Below, in pieces: positions 56,200 through 64,000 of a DNA stretch of 64,000 bases. Under the pieces are notes generated by a model. The model saw nothing but the letters and a program-made list of their open reading frames with translations. It was not told where the DNA came from and did not search any database. The DNA comes from Comamonas testosteroni. GTDB lineage: Bacteria; Pseudomonadota; Gammaproteobacteria; Burkholderiales; Burkholderiaceae_C. The DNA is taken from positions 1,550,001-1,614,000 of the forward strand of contig NZ_CP129672.1 in NCBI RefSeq assembly GCF_030505195.1, read 5' to 3'. A program made the translations under genes and the position numbers. Position 1 is the stretch's first letter. Each line of letters opens with the position of its first letter.

Positions 56200-56979
56200 T
56201 TATAGCTTGGACGCTGTTTTTGCCAAAAACCCCTCATCCTTGGCGTTGAGCAGCCCCTGCTCGCGGGCCTGCTCTATCAGCTCGGGCCTGTGCTCGGCCG
56301 TGATGCGCAGGCGCTGGTCGCGGCGCCAGCGCTCGATATTGGAGTGGTGGCCGGAGAGCAGCGCTGCCGGCACCTCCTGGCCATCCCAGACCTCCGGGCG
56401 CGTGTAGTGAGGACAGTCCAGCAAGCCGTCAAGCGCAGGATTGAAGCTGTCCTGCTGAAAGCTGCCTTCATCGTTGAGCACGCCGGGCTGCAGACGCGCC
56501 AAAGAGTCCAGCAGCACCATGGCTGCCAGCTCGCCGCCCGAAAGGACAAAGTCACCCAGACTCAATTGATGAGTGACATTTTTATCAATAAAACGCTGGT
56601 CGATGCCCTCATAGCGGCCGCAGAGCAGCACCGCCCCCCGGCTTTCGGCCCAATCGGCCACCACCGCATGCTTGAGAGTCGTACCTATGGGTGAGAACAG
56701 CACGACAGGAGCAGGCTCGGCATGCTCCTGAGCATCGGCCTCGGTGCGTGCCGAGCGAATCGCTTCAAGGCAGCGCTGCAGCGGCTCGGCCATCATCACC
56801 ATGCCGGGGCCTCCGCCAAAGGGTCGATCATCGACACGGCGGTAATTGCCTTCAGCCCAGTCACGCGGATTCCACAGATGCACTGCCACCTGGCCCGAGC
56901 TGTAGGCACGACGCGTCACCCCGCTCTCAAGAAATGGAGCGAACAGTTCAGGGAACAGCGTAATAATGTCGAAACGCAT
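56200..56979 (-). CDS. trmD: tRNA (guanine-N1-)-methyltransferase
   Basis: 259 residues, SPOUT-class enzyme with a trefoil knot. Family motifs are FDIITLFPELFAPFLESGVT, WNPRDWAEGNYRRVDDRPFG, LCGRYEGIDQRFI and SLGDFVLSGGELAAM. It methylates G37 next to the anticodon to prevent frameshifting. It lies 52 bp after rimM in the rpsP operon. Confidence 0.97.
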   Translation of the reverse strand: MRFDIITLFPELFAPFLESGVTRRAYSSGQVAVHLWNPRDWAEGNYRRVDDRPFGGGPGMVMMAEPLQRCLEAIRSARTEADAQEHAEPAPVVLFSPIGTTLKHAVVADWAESRGAVLLCGRYEGIDQRFIDKNVTHQLSLGDFVLSGGELAAMVLLDSLARLQPGVLNDEGSFQQDSFNPALDGLLDCPHYTRPEVWDGQEVPAALLSGHHSNIERWRRDQRLRITAEHRPELIEQAREQGLLNAKDEGFLAKTASKL

Positions 56980-57031
56980 TGGTATAAAAGCGATTTCAGC
57001 TACAAACTAGATAGCAAAAAGGCTTTCCAGT

Positions 57032-57601
57032 TCAATAATCGGGCTGCCAGTCGGCCACGATCTTCTTGCCGGCCAGATCCACCGAATCCACATAGGCATC
57101 GACAAAGGGTATCAGACGCTCCTGCTCCTTGCCCTCCTCTTCATAGCCCAGCACCAGCACGGTCTGCGGGCCGGTGGCCATCAGGTCCTTGACCACCCCC
57201 AGGGCCACGCCTTCGCGGTTGACCACGTTCAGTCCCATCAGATCCACCCAGTAGAACTCACCATCCTCGGCCTTGGGAAAATGCTCGCGTGCCACAAAGA
57301 CGCGGGCACCGCGCAAAGCCTCGGCAGCGTTGCGGTCAGCGACCTCAAGCGAGGTGGCCACAATGGTGTCGGAATGGAAGCGCGCCTGCTTGACGGGCAG
57401 CACCACGGTGCCTGTGAAATGCTTGGCGCCTTTCTCGGCAGGCTGCAAAAACCAGTCCTTGGCGGCAAACAGGGCCTCTGGGGCGCTGCTGAAGGCATGA
57501 ACCTTGAACCAGCCCTTGATTCCCCAGGCATCGGCAATACGACCGACTTCAATGGCATCAGCAGGCAAGCTCGTGGCTTGAAGGACAGGCATGTGACTCA
57601 T
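57032..57601 (-). CDS. rimM: 16S rRNA processing protein RimM
   Basis: About 189 residues: N-terminal RimM domain (EVGRIADAWGIKGWFKVHAF), then a PRC-barrel domain (YWVDLMGLNVVNREGVALGV) ending in IPFVDAYVDSVDLAGKKIV. It binds S19 and assists 30S assembly. Met at 57601 is used; Met three codons later is equally possible. The frame is open to 57715 but that stretch includes the intra-operon terminator hairpin and is not coding. Confidence 0.93.
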   Translation of the reverse strand: MSHMPVLQATSLPADAIEVGRIADAWGIKGWFKVHAFSSAPEALFAAKDWFLQPAEKGAKHFTGTVVLPVKQARFHSDTIVATSLEVADRNAAEALRGARVFVAREHFPKAEDGEFYWVDLMGLNVVNREGVALGVVKDLMATGPQTVLVLGYEEEGKEQERLIPFVDAYVDSVDLAGKKIVADWQPDY

Positions 57602-57631
57602 GGGATCAGCAGAAAAATGCAGAATTTCAAT

Positions 57632-57669
57632 AAAAAAACGGGTTCCGTCAGTCAAGCCAACGGAACCCG
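57632..57669 (-). terminator. Terminator/attenuator between rpsP and rimM
   Basis: On the minus strand CGGGTTCCGT and ACGGAACCCG form a perfect 10-bp stem (57639-57669) followed by seven T. It lies inside the operon, 35 bp after the rpsP stop and 30 bp before the rimM start. Confidence 0.85.
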
Positions 57670-57704
57670 CTTTGGTAAAGGTGCCTAGAGAGCGACCGCC
57701 TAAA

Positions 57705-57959
57705 TTAGGCAGCAACCTTCTTTGCAGCTTCCTTGATCAGGCGTTCAGCCGTATCGGAAGTTTGAGCACCAACGCTCTTCCAGTAGTTCACGCGGTCCAG
57801 AGCCAGACGCAGGCCTTCTTCAGCGCCACGAGCGCTAGGGTTGTAGAAACCCAGACGTTCGATGAAAGCACCGTCGCGACGCACGCGCTTGTCAGCTGCA
57901 ACGATGTTGTAGAAGGGACGAGCCTTAGAGCCGCCGCGGGAGAGACGAATAACAACCAT
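57705..57959 (-). CDS. rpsP: 30S ribosomal protein S16
   Basis: 84 residues with the S16 pattern [39 protein letters not shown] and [13 protein letters not shown], ending in a Lys/Ala tail. It is a 30S assembly protein and first gene of the rpsP-rimM-trmD-rplS operon; a promoter with perfect TATAAT lies about 125 bp upstream. Confidence 0.97.
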   Translation of the reverse strand: MVVIRLSRGGSKARPFYNIVAADKRVRRDGAFIERLGFYNPSARGAEEGLRLALDRVNYWKSVGAQTSDTAERLIKEAAKKVAA

Positions 57960-58082
57960 GATGTTTCCTTCGGGTGGTTACAGCCAGTGCCATCAAAAAT
58001 TTGACCAGCTGCGCAGGTTTTCTTACAGCGTTTGAGACACGCGACATGACCACCCGGCCAGCGACACGCCGTAAAACCGGAA

Positions 58083-58111
58083 ATTATATCGAGTTCTGCC
58101 AAAGCTGCCTA
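58083..58111 (-). promoter_or_regulatory. Candidate sigma-70 promoter of the rpsP operon
   Basis: On the minus strand TAGGCA (-35), 17 bases, then TATAAT (-10, perfect consensus). It points at rpsP, whose ATG is 124 bp downstream of the -10. Confidence 0.6.
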
Positions 58112-58202
58112 TAGCAACGACAAATGGGCATAGTCGGTACAGAGGACTCCCTGAAAGTGAACCGCAATTGCCCTGAGCCCCACATTCCGCGCGAAGGGAA
58201 TA

Positions 58203-58727
58203 ATGGACGGGTTCTTTCGTTTTCTGCCTGCGCACCAGACCATGAACCCACTTGCTCCCGCCTCCACCCCGGCCCCTCGCCCCAAAAACAAGACAGTTGC
58301 CGCCTGGCTGGCCTTGCTCGGCGGTCCGCTCGGGCTGCATCGCTTTTACCTGCACGGCCTTGGGGACTGGCTGGGCTGGCTGCTGCCCATTCCCACGGCA
58401 CTCGGCGTCTACGGCATCGAACGCGTGCAGCAGCTGGGGCAGGACGACAGGCTGAGCTGGCTGCTGATCCCCCTGCTGGGCTTCACCATCGCAGGCTGCG
58501 CCCTGCGCGCCATTCTCTACGGCCTGATGGAGCCAGGAAACTGGAACCGGCTCTTCAATCCCTCTATAGAGGCCGACGCGCCTGCGGGACGCACCCAATG
58601 GGCGACGATTTTTGCCGTAAGCCTGTCCCTGATGCTGGGGGCCACCGTGCTGATGGCCAGTATTGCCTACAGCTTCCAGCACTACTTCGAATATCAGGTC
58701 GAAGAGGCGCGCAAGATTTCGCAGTAG
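58203..58727 (+). CDS. TM2-domain membrane protein
   Basis: 174 residues from the first ATG, which has AAGG five bases upstream; an internal ATG at 58242 (161 residues) gives a more usual N-terminus. The TM2 domain is seen as NKTVAAWLALLGGPLGLHRF YLHG (residue order unchanged), followed by hydrophobic helices and a C-terminal pair ending near a Glu/Arg-rich tail. TM2 proteins are two-helix membrane proteins of unknown role. It is divergent from rpsP and stands alone before the GGDEF-EAL gene. Confidence 0.75.
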   Translation: MDGFFRFLPAHQTMNPLAPASTPAPRPKNKTVAAWLALLGGPLGLHRFYLHGLGDWLGWLLPIPTALGVYGIERVQQLGQDDRLSWLLIPLLGFTIAGCALRAILYGLMEPGNWNRLFNPSIEADAPAGRTQWATIFAVSLSLMLGATVLMASIAYSFQHYFEYQVEEARKISQ

Positions 58728-58945
58728 CTGCAGCGCTCTGAACCAGGGGTTTTCGCCCACGCCGAAGCGGCTTCGACCTCGCCGCTTTTGTAAGCAAAAG
58801 TCTAATTTTCCACCTGCTGGACGCAAAGCGCCGCCTGCTGATTCCACAGAACTCACAATGCCCAACTGACGCACATCTTGCAAAGACTGCATCCCAGCAG
58901 TTTTTGCACTACGACGGCTTTGCTGCACCAGTCCGAAGAGGTCTT

Positions 58946-60730
58946 ATGTCTGCAACCAACGAAAAATCTGCCAGATCCGAAGTGCATGGGCAACACTCCT
59001 TTCCAGCTGCCACCAGTCTGGTGGGCGTGTACGGAGAACAGCTTTTCCGCATTCTCGAACAGACCAGCAGCGGCTATGTGCTGCTGGATGCCCAGAACCG
59101 GGCTCAGCGCTGGAATGATGGTTACCTGCAGCTGTTTCCCTGGCTGGCCGCCACCCTCAAGGTAGGCATACCTCTGCAAGCCGCTTTGCAAGCTGCCGCA
59201 ACCGCAGCCCCGGCAAGCGCTGCACCGGCTCTGAGTCATATCGCCGGGAGTCATCAAGCCCTGATTGCGCGCCAGCAGGCCCATGCCCAGTTTCAGTTGC
59301 CCAATGGGCGCAAGCTCAATCTGTCGGCTCACGCCCTATCGGCCAATTACACCGTGCTGGCCTGCAAGGAACTGCAGCCTCATGGCAACGAGGAAGAAAG
59401 CCTTTCCTTCTTCGATGTGCTGACCAATCTGCCCAACCGGCGCCTGCTGCTGGACCGGCTGTCCCAGGCCATGATCCAGTCCGAGCGCACGGGCTGGCGC
59501 GGGGCCTTGCTGACCATAGACATGGGGCCGGTGGTGGCGGGCTCGTCCACCAGCGCAGGCGAGAGCCCGGCCGGCCTGGCACAGAACATCGCACAGCGCC
59601 TGCTCGCCTGCGTACGCTCCTGCGATACCGTGGCCAGACTCGATGCCACGCATTTCGTCATCATGGTTTCGGATCTGTCCCCGGATATCGAAGTGACCAC
59701 GGTGCTGGTGGAGCGCCTGGGAGAGCGTCTGCAGGAAAGCCTGAACGGCAACTACCAGCTCGGCAACAAAAGCGCGATGCTGGAGGCCAATATCGGCGCC
59801 ACTTTGTTCGGCCCCCACTCCCGCTCCGCCACCGAGTTGCTGCAGCAGGCTGAGAGCGCCATGTACCGTCTGCGCGACGAGGAAGCCCGAGGCCTGCACT
59901 TCTTCAGCCCCGAGCAGCGCATCCAGGCCAATGATCGCCACCGCATGGAGCAAGAGCTGCGCGAAGCCCTGCGCCTCGGCCAGTTCGAGCTGCATTACCA
60001 GGCGCAATACTCCGTCAACGGCGACGTCAACGGTTTGGAAGCCCTGCTGCGCTGGCGCCATCCCAGGCGAGGACTGGTGCCACCGAGCATCTTCCTGTCG
60101 GTGGCAGAGGAAACCGAAATCATCACTCCCCTGGGCCGCTGGAGCATTCAAGCCGCCTGCGAGCAATTGGCCCGATGGAGGGCCGACCTGCAATTGGGCA
60201 AGCTGCCCATCTGCGTCAACATCAGCGCCAGGCAGCTCAGGCAAGCCGACCTGGCCGAGCAGGTGCAGGGCATCATCAGCCAGACAGGGGCCGACCCGGC
60301 CTTGCTGCTGCTGGAGCTTTCCACTCAAGCCCTGAGTCCTTCGCACGCGGATATCGTGCCCACGCTCACCCGCCTGCGCACCATGGGGGTAGGGCTGTCA
60401 CTCGACGATTTTGGTGGCAGCTTCCATATGCAGCAAGCGCTGCAGCAGCTGCCCCTGAACCAGCTCAAGCTCTCGCAGTCTCTCGTGCAGCGCCTGGGAC
60501 CCAACAATGCCGCCGAAGCCGCCGTGCAGGCGGCCATCGCGCTGGCCGCCCGCCATCAGATGATGATCGTCGGCGCAGGGGTGGAAACCCTTGAGCAGCG
60601 CGCCCTGCTGGCGCAATATGGCTGCGAGCATTTCATGGGCTATCTGCTCAGCCCCCCGGCACCGGCGAGCCAGCTCAGATCACTGCTGCAGCGGCAGGCC
60701 CTATCCAGTCTGCAGGAAGCTGCAGCTTGA
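58946..60730 (+). CDS. PAS-GGDEF-EAL protein with degenerate catalytic sites
   Basis: 594 residues: PAS-like domain (about 30-130: ILEQTSSGYVLLDAQNRAQR), GGDEF (about 155-320) and EAL (about 340-585). The GGDEF start DVLTNLPNRR is kept, but the signature is replaced by DATH at 233-236, so cyclase activity is not expected. In EAL, Glu365, Asn425, Glu457, Asp487/488 and Lys508 remain. Four conserved positions are changed: Thr460 for the loop-6 Glu, Ser510 for the Asp after Lys, Ala544 for the Glu of AEGVE and Met564 for the Gln of QGY. It is probably a c-di-GMP-binding or signalling protein rather than an enzyme. The ATG follows a GAAGAGG Shine-Dalgarno. Confidence 0.88.
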   Translation: MSATNEKSARSEVHGQHSFPAATSLVGVYGEQLFRILEQTSSGYVLLDAQNRAQRWNDGYLQLFPWLAATLKVGIPLQAALQAAATAAPASAAPALSHIAGSHQALIARQQAHAQFQLPNGRKLNLSAHALSANYTVLACKELQPHGNEEESLSFFDVLTNLPNRRLLLDRLSQAMIQSERTGWRGALLTIDMGPVVAGSSTSAGESPAGLAQNIAQRLLACVRSCDTVARLDATHFVIMVSDLSPDIEVTTVLVERLGERLQESLNGNYQLGNKSAMLEANIGATLFGPHSRSATELLQQAESAMYRLRDEEARGLHFFSPEQRIQANDRHRMEQELREALRLGQFELHYQAQYSVNGDVNGLEALLRWRHPRRGLVPPSIFLSVAEETEIITPLGRWSIQAACEQLARWRADLQLGKLPICVNISARQLRQADLAEQVQGIISQTGADPALLLLELSTQALSPSHADIVPTLTRLRTMGVGLSLDDFGGSFHMQQALQQLPLNQLKLSQSLVQRLGPNNAAEAAVQAAIALAARHQMMIVGAGVETLEQRALLAQYGCEHFMGYLLSPPAPASQLRSLLQRQALSSLQEAAA

Positions 60731-60750
60731 CGACCGCGTTTCAGCCATAA

Positions 60751-60779
60751 AAAAAGGCTTCGCAATGCGAAGCCTTTTT
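60751..60779. terminator. Bidirectional terminator between the GGDEF-EAL and pit genes
   Basis: AAAAAGGCTTCGC and GCGAAGCCTTTTT form a perfect 13-bp stem with an AAT loop and T-runs on both strands. Confidence 0.93.
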
Positions 60780-60833
60780 GGCATTTAACCCTTGATTGAC
60801 AAGCGCCAACAGCTATCAACCAAGGAGTACACA

Positions 60834-60865
60834 AGCTCAGTACAGTTGCAGCTCAGTACAGTTGC
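60834..60865. repeat. 16-bp tandem duplication at the pit 3' end
   Basis: AGCTCAGTACAGTTGC occurs twice head to tail (60834-60849 and 60850-60865). The second copy contains the pit stop codon and last codons; the first lies just downstream of the stop. Confidence 0.9.
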
Positions 60866-61863
60866 AGGCTGACCCAGTAGGCAATGGATGCCACAAAGGC
60901 GCTGGCAGGAATCGTCAGAACCCAGGCCCAGACGATATTGCCTGCCACGCCCCAGCGCACGGCACTCGCGCGCTGCGTGGAGCCCACACCCACGATGGCA
61001 CCGGTAATAGTGTGCGTGGTCGATACAGGAACCCCCAGGAAGGTGGCAAAGAACAATGTCAGAGCACCACCGGATTCGGCGCAGAAGCCACCGACGGGCT
61101 TGAGCTTGGTGATCTTCTGACCCATGGTCTTGACGATGCGCCAGCCGCCAAACATGGTGCCCATACCGATGGCCAGATAGCAGCTCACGATGGTCCACAA
61201 GGGAGGCTCGGCGTCACCGGCATTGGCATAACCCGTCGCAATCAGCAGCAGCCAGATGATGCCGATGGTCTTTTGCGCATCGTTACCACCGTGACCCAGG
61301 CTGTAGGCACCAGCAGACACCAGTTGCAGACGGCGGAACCACTTGTCCACGCGATTGGGGCTGGCGCGGCGGAAAATCCAGGCAACCAGCACCATCATCA
61401 GCGAGCCCAGCAGAAAGCCCAGCACGGGAGAGACGAAGATGAAGGCCACAGTCTTCCAGATACCGCTGGCGATCAGCGCACCCGCGCCGGCCTTGGCAAT
61501 CACCGCACCCACGATGCCGCCAATCAGGGCATGCGAGGAACTGCTGGGAATGCCGTAGATCCAGGTGATGATGTTCCAGGTGATGGCACCCACCAGAGCG
61601 CCGAACACGACATGCGTGTCAACGATGCCCGGCTGAACAATACCCTTGCCCACGGTTGCCGCCACACTGAGGTGGAAGACGAAAACCGCCACAACGTTGA
61701 AGAACGCGGCAAATGCCACGGCCTGAGTAGGTTTGAGAACCCCCGTGGAAACCACGGTGGCAATCGAATTGGCAGCGTCGTGAAAGCCGTTCATGAAATC
61801 GAACAGCAAGGCGAGCACCACCAGCAAAATTACAACCCAGAGGGCTGCCTGTACCGGCTCCAT
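60853..61863 (-). CDS. pit: Low-affinity inorganic phosphate transporter (Pit family)
   Basis: 336 residues with about ten hydrophobic helices in two repeats. PiT signature elements are LLFDFMNGFHDAANSIATVV in the first repeat, with GGNDAQKTIGIIWLL and GVPVSTTHTITGAIVGVGS in the second. It imports metal-phosphate with protons. The DUF47 gene lies 19 bp upstream on the same strand, the usual PhoU-like partner of Pit transporters. Confidence 0.93.
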   Translation of the reverse strand: MEPVQAALWVVILLVVLALLFDFMNGFHDAANSIATVVSTGVLKPTQAVAFAAFFNVVAVFVFHLSVAATVGKGIVQPGIVDTHVVFGALVGAITWNIITWIYGIPSSSSHALIGGIVGAVIAKAGAGALIASGIWKTVAFIFVSPVLGFLLGSLMMVLVAWIFRRASPNRVDKWFRRLQLVSAGAYSLGHGGNDAQKTIGIIWLLLIATGYANAGDAEPPLWTIVSCYLAIGMGTMFGGWRIVKTMGQKITKLKPVGGFCAESGGALTLFFATFLGVPVSTTHTITGAIVGVGSTQRASAVRWGVAGNIVWAWVLTIPASAFVASIAYWVSLQLY

Positions 61864-61882
61864 GATCGGACTCCAGCGAGAA

Positions 61883-62530
61883 TCAGGAATTCTCGAGGAC
61901 GATGCCCTCGATCAGGTTCGCCACATCTTCGCAGCGGTCCGTGATGGTTTCCAGCAGCTCATAGATAGCCTTGAGCTTGATCACCTCACGCACATCGGGC
62001 TCTTCACGGAACAGCTTGCTCATGGCCGCACGCATCACGCGGTCCGCATCGCTTTCCAGGCGGTCGATCTCGTCGCAGGTCTTGCTGGCGGCGTCCACGA
62101 TCGTGGGGTCCGAGAGGCGGTCCAGCAGCTTGACGGCATCACGCACACGCTCGCAGCAACGCACGCACAGATCGGTCAGACGTGTGATTTCGTCTGTCAT
62201 GTGACGCACGTCATACAGTGCCATGGTCTCGGCCGAGTCCTGAATCAGGTCGGCCACGTCGTCCATGGTGTTGATCAGCGAGTGGATATGCTCGCGATCC
62301 AGGGGCGTGATGAAGGTCTTGTGCAGCAGCTTGGTGACATCATGGGTCACACGGTCGGCTGCGCGCTCGGCGTTGTCCACATCGGCGTTGTATTTTTCGC
62401 GCAGATGGAGATCGTTGTAATTTGCAACGAGTTGCGAGAAAGCATGAGCTGCTTCAACGATGCGGTCCGCATGTTGATTGAACATCTCGAAAAAATTGCC
62501 TTCGCGCGGCAATAGCTTGCCAAACAGCAT
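61883..62530 (-). CDS. DUF47 (PhoU-like) phosphate transport regulator
   Basis: 215 residues, all-helical. The start MLFGKLLPREGNFFEMFNQH is typical of the DUF47/TIGR00153 family, and PhoU-like helical repeats carry Asp/Glu patches such as DRVTHDVTKLLHKTFITPLD and TMDDVADLIQDS. In characterised relatives it modulates the neighbouring Pit transporter. It is the first gene of a two-gene unit with pit. Confidence 0.92.
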   Translation of the reverse strand: MLFGKLLPREGNFFEMFNQHADRIVEAAHAFSQLVANYNDLHLREKYNADVDNAERAADRVTHDVTKLLHKTFITPLDREHIHSLINTMDDVADLIQDSAETMALYDVRHMTDEITRLTDLCVRCCERVRDAVKLLDRLSDPTIVDAASKTCDEIDRLESDADRVMRAAMSKLFREEPDVREVIKLKAIYELLETITDRCEDVANLIEGIVLENS

Positions 62531-63030
62531 GAATGCTCCTTACCGGGGAAAAGAAACCAGGCGACTCACTGCAAAAAAAGTGCAAGGTTCCCGGCTCAAA
62601 CGGGGCGGAGTTTACTCTTGAGTCATTGTGCGTTTCAGCGCGTCTTCAAGACACCCCTTCGGGCACCACGAAAAATAAAATACAAGCTCTGAGCCATGCT
62701 AAGAGCTGTCACAAAGCCTGTGATTCCTCCTGACAACAGCACAAAGCAGAAATCCGCCCGCCGAATGCACCGACTGCAGGAGCATGTCACCCTGCCACGC
62801 GAAAACGTTCCAAATACTTCTTTTTGTAATATACAAATTCTATTCAATAACAAAAAAGAATTAAAAGGAACTAAAAAGAAATGAATAAAACAATCAAAGA
62901 ACCATAAAAAACGTCATTTTTTTGTCATTTTCTTGAATTTCAGGGGAATTAGGGTTCACCCTTGACTGCAGGAGAGCGTCACGGCGGGATAGCGCACCGC
63001 GATCGACAGCGCCAAGGGGCTCGTCGAGAC
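62531..63030. other. 500-bp gap between the DUF47 and livF genes, with an AT-rich island
   Basis: No convincing gene. The part near 62531-62650 must hold the promoter of the DUF47-pit unit. From about 62815 to 62945 the base composition drops sharply to very AT-rich, unlike the rest of the window, and includes a perfect inverted repeat TTTGTA-ATA-TACAAA (62823-62837) and runs of A and T. A 62-codon open frame (62696-62884) ends in a Lys-rich tail produced by the AT bias and is not considered real. No terminator hairpin is visible after livF. Confidence 0.6.
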
Positions 63031-63795
63031 CTACTCTCCCAGGTAAGCCGCACGCACGCGCGGATCGCTCAGCAAGGTCTGACCCGGCCCCGTCATGGTG
63101 ATGATGCCGGACTCCATGACATAACCCCGATCGGCCAGCGCCAGCGCGCGACTGGCGTTCTGCTCCACCAGCACCATGGTCACGCCCAGCGCATAGACAT
63201 TGCTGACCACCTCGAAGATCTTGTCCACCATGATGGGCGACAAGCCCATGGACGGCTCGTCCAGCAGCAGCACCTTGGGCTGGCTCATGAGCGCGCGGGC
63301 CATGGCCAGCATCTGCTGCTCGCCCCCGGACATGGTGCCCGCCAACTGATCCTTGCGCTCCTTCAGACGCGGAAAGATGCCGAACATGCGCTCGATATCC
63401 GCCTGTATGCCGGCCTTGTCCTTGCGCGTGTAGGCCCCCATGAGCAAATTTTCGGTGATCGTCATGCGAGCGAACACGCCGCGCCCCTCCGGCACCATGA
63501 CCAGGCCTTCGGCCACCAGATCCCAGGCGCCCTTGCCCTTGATGCTCTTGCCGAGGTAGAGAATGTCGCCATCGGCAATCGGCAGCCCTCGCGTGACAGC
63601 CTTCATCGTCGTGGTTTTGCCCGCGCCGTTGGAGCCGATCAGTGACACCAGCTCGCCCTGATGCACCTGAAAGTCCACGCCCTTCACAGCCTGAATGCCG
63701 CCATAGCCCACCTTCAGGCCCTTGACCTGCAGCAACACCGGGGCCGTGGACTTGGAGGCCTGCGCCTGTTCCAGCACTTGATCCTGCATCTTCAA
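63031..63795 (-). CDS. livF: Branched-chain amino acid ABC transporter ATP-binding protein LivF
   Basis: 254 residues. Walker A GSNGAGKTT (54-62), signature MSGGEQQMLAMARALMSQP, Walker B VLLLDEPSMGLSP and the H-loop region MVLVEQN fit the LivF class, as do ITENLLMGAYTRKDK and the C-terminal RAAYLGE. An N-terminal tail of about 20 residues precedes the conserved core. It is one of the two ATPases of a Liv/urea/amide-type importer. It overlaps livG by 4 bp (ATGA); the rest of the cluster lies outside the window. Confidence 0.93.
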   Translation of the reverse strand: MKMQDQVLEQAQASKSTAPVLLQVKGLKVGYGGIQAVKGVDFQVHQGELVSLIGSNGAGKTTTMKAVTRGLPIADGDILYLGKSIKGKGAWDLVAEGLVMVPEGRGVFARMTITENLLMGAYTRKDKAGIQADIERMFGIFPRLKERKDQLAGTMSGGEQQMLAMARALMSQPKVLLLDEPSMGLSPIMVDKIFEVVSNVYALGVTMVLVEQNASRALALADRGYVMESGIITMTGPGQTLLSDPRVRAAYLGE

Positions 63796-64000
63796 TGGCC
63801 TCCCGTGCCCAGATAGGCTTCAATCACTTTTTCATTCTTCTGCACTTCGGCAGGCGTGCCTTCGGCAATCGGCTTGCCATAGTCCAGCACCGTCACGCGG
63901 TCGCACAGACCCATGACCAGCTTCACATCGTGCTCGATGAGCAAGATGGTGCGGTGGTCGTTGCGAATGCGGTCGATCAGCTCACGCAGCTGCACCTTCT
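63792..64000 (-). CDS. livG: Branched-chain amino acid ABC transporter ATP-binding protein LivG (partial)
   Basis: Only the C-terminal 69 codons are present; the 5' part runs off the window end. The fragment contains RTILLIEHDVKLVMGLCDRV (H-loop) and the LivG-type ending VLDYGKPIAEGTPAEVQKN..VIEAYLG. The stop overlaps the livF start, so the two ATPases are translationally coupled. Confidence 0.9.
   Translation of the reverse strand, partial: KVQLRELIDRIRNDHRTILLIEHDVKLVMGLCDRVTVLDYGKPIAEGTPAEVQKNEKVIEAYLGTGGH

Noticed and set aside
62706..62724. CTGTCAC and CTGTGAT resembling a Pho box near the pit operon
   Set aside because: Wrong orientation for the DUF47-pit unit, a 5-bp instead of 4-bp gap, and no gene downstream on that strand.
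62696..62884. 62-codon plus-strand open frame
   Set aside because: Runs into the AT-rich island and ends in a Lys-rich tail; no ribosome-binding site or recognisable family.

Overview
The window looks like a chromosomal segment of a GC-rich betaproteobacterium of the Comamonadaceae (Comamonas/Delftia-like). Supporting signs are a Bug-type (TctC) solute-binding protein, the polA-DUF2782-thrB order, the argH / LytS-LytTR (AlgZ-AlgR-like) neighbourhood, the rpsP-rimM-trmD-rplS operon, and intergenic AGCT..GCGC palindromes of a kind I associate with this family. No transposase, integrase, phage or CRISPR gene is visible. Most of the DNA is ordinary, densely packed core and transport genes.

Layout. 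1-5 kb: tail of an FMN-dependent hydroxy-acid dehydrogenase, an EamA exporter with an overlapping nitroreductase, a divergent LysR regulator, and penicillin-binding protein 1C. 5-11.5 kb: HdeD-like protein, then a leftward ugpC-ugpB-ugpA-ugpE ABC transporter cluster followed by a VOC protein and an endonuclease/exonuclease/phosphatase-fold protein. 11.7-20.4 kb: a 2004-residue thioester alpha-2-macroglobulin, a Bug protein and argH. 20.7-27 kb: EamA exporter, AlgZ/AlgR-like two-component pair, ZIP metal transporter, exported dienelactone hydrolase, AzlC/AzlD. 27-37 kb: polA, DUF2782 protein, thrB, a membrane protein, a PhoX-type Tat lipoprotein phosphatase and uvrD. 37-42.5 kb: TetR-controlled tripartite efflux pump. 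42.7-46.7 kb: guaC, a beta-hydroxyacid dehydrogenase, four tandem tRNA-Lys(CTT) genes and a Bcr/CflA exporter. 46.9-54.8 kb: RGG-tailed DEAD-box helicase, orn, M48 protease, pterin dehydratase, rsgA, lytic transglycosylase, CbiB-like protein. 54.9-64 kb: NUDIX CoA pyrophosphatase, rplS-trmD-rimM-rpsP, TM2 protein, a GGDEF-EAL protein with degenerate active sites, a Pit phosphate transporter with its DUF47 partner, and livF/livG (cut by the window edge).

How the parts work together. A phosphate theme runs through the window: the ugp cluster and the PhoX-like phosphatase are each preceded by a candidate Pho box with the same geometry (a perfect CTGTCAT half-site, 10 bp, then a TAG-type -10), and a Pit/DUF47 uptake pair lies further on. 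The most unusual structural features are a family of roughly 80-bp intergenic palindromes (four good copies), a tRNA-Lys array with an exact 125-bp period, a strong terminator inside the rpsP operon, and the degenerate c-di-GMP protein. I see no clearly new multi-gene system; the best candidates for something undescribed are the palindrome family and the candidate Pho-regulated ugp-VOC-EEP unit.
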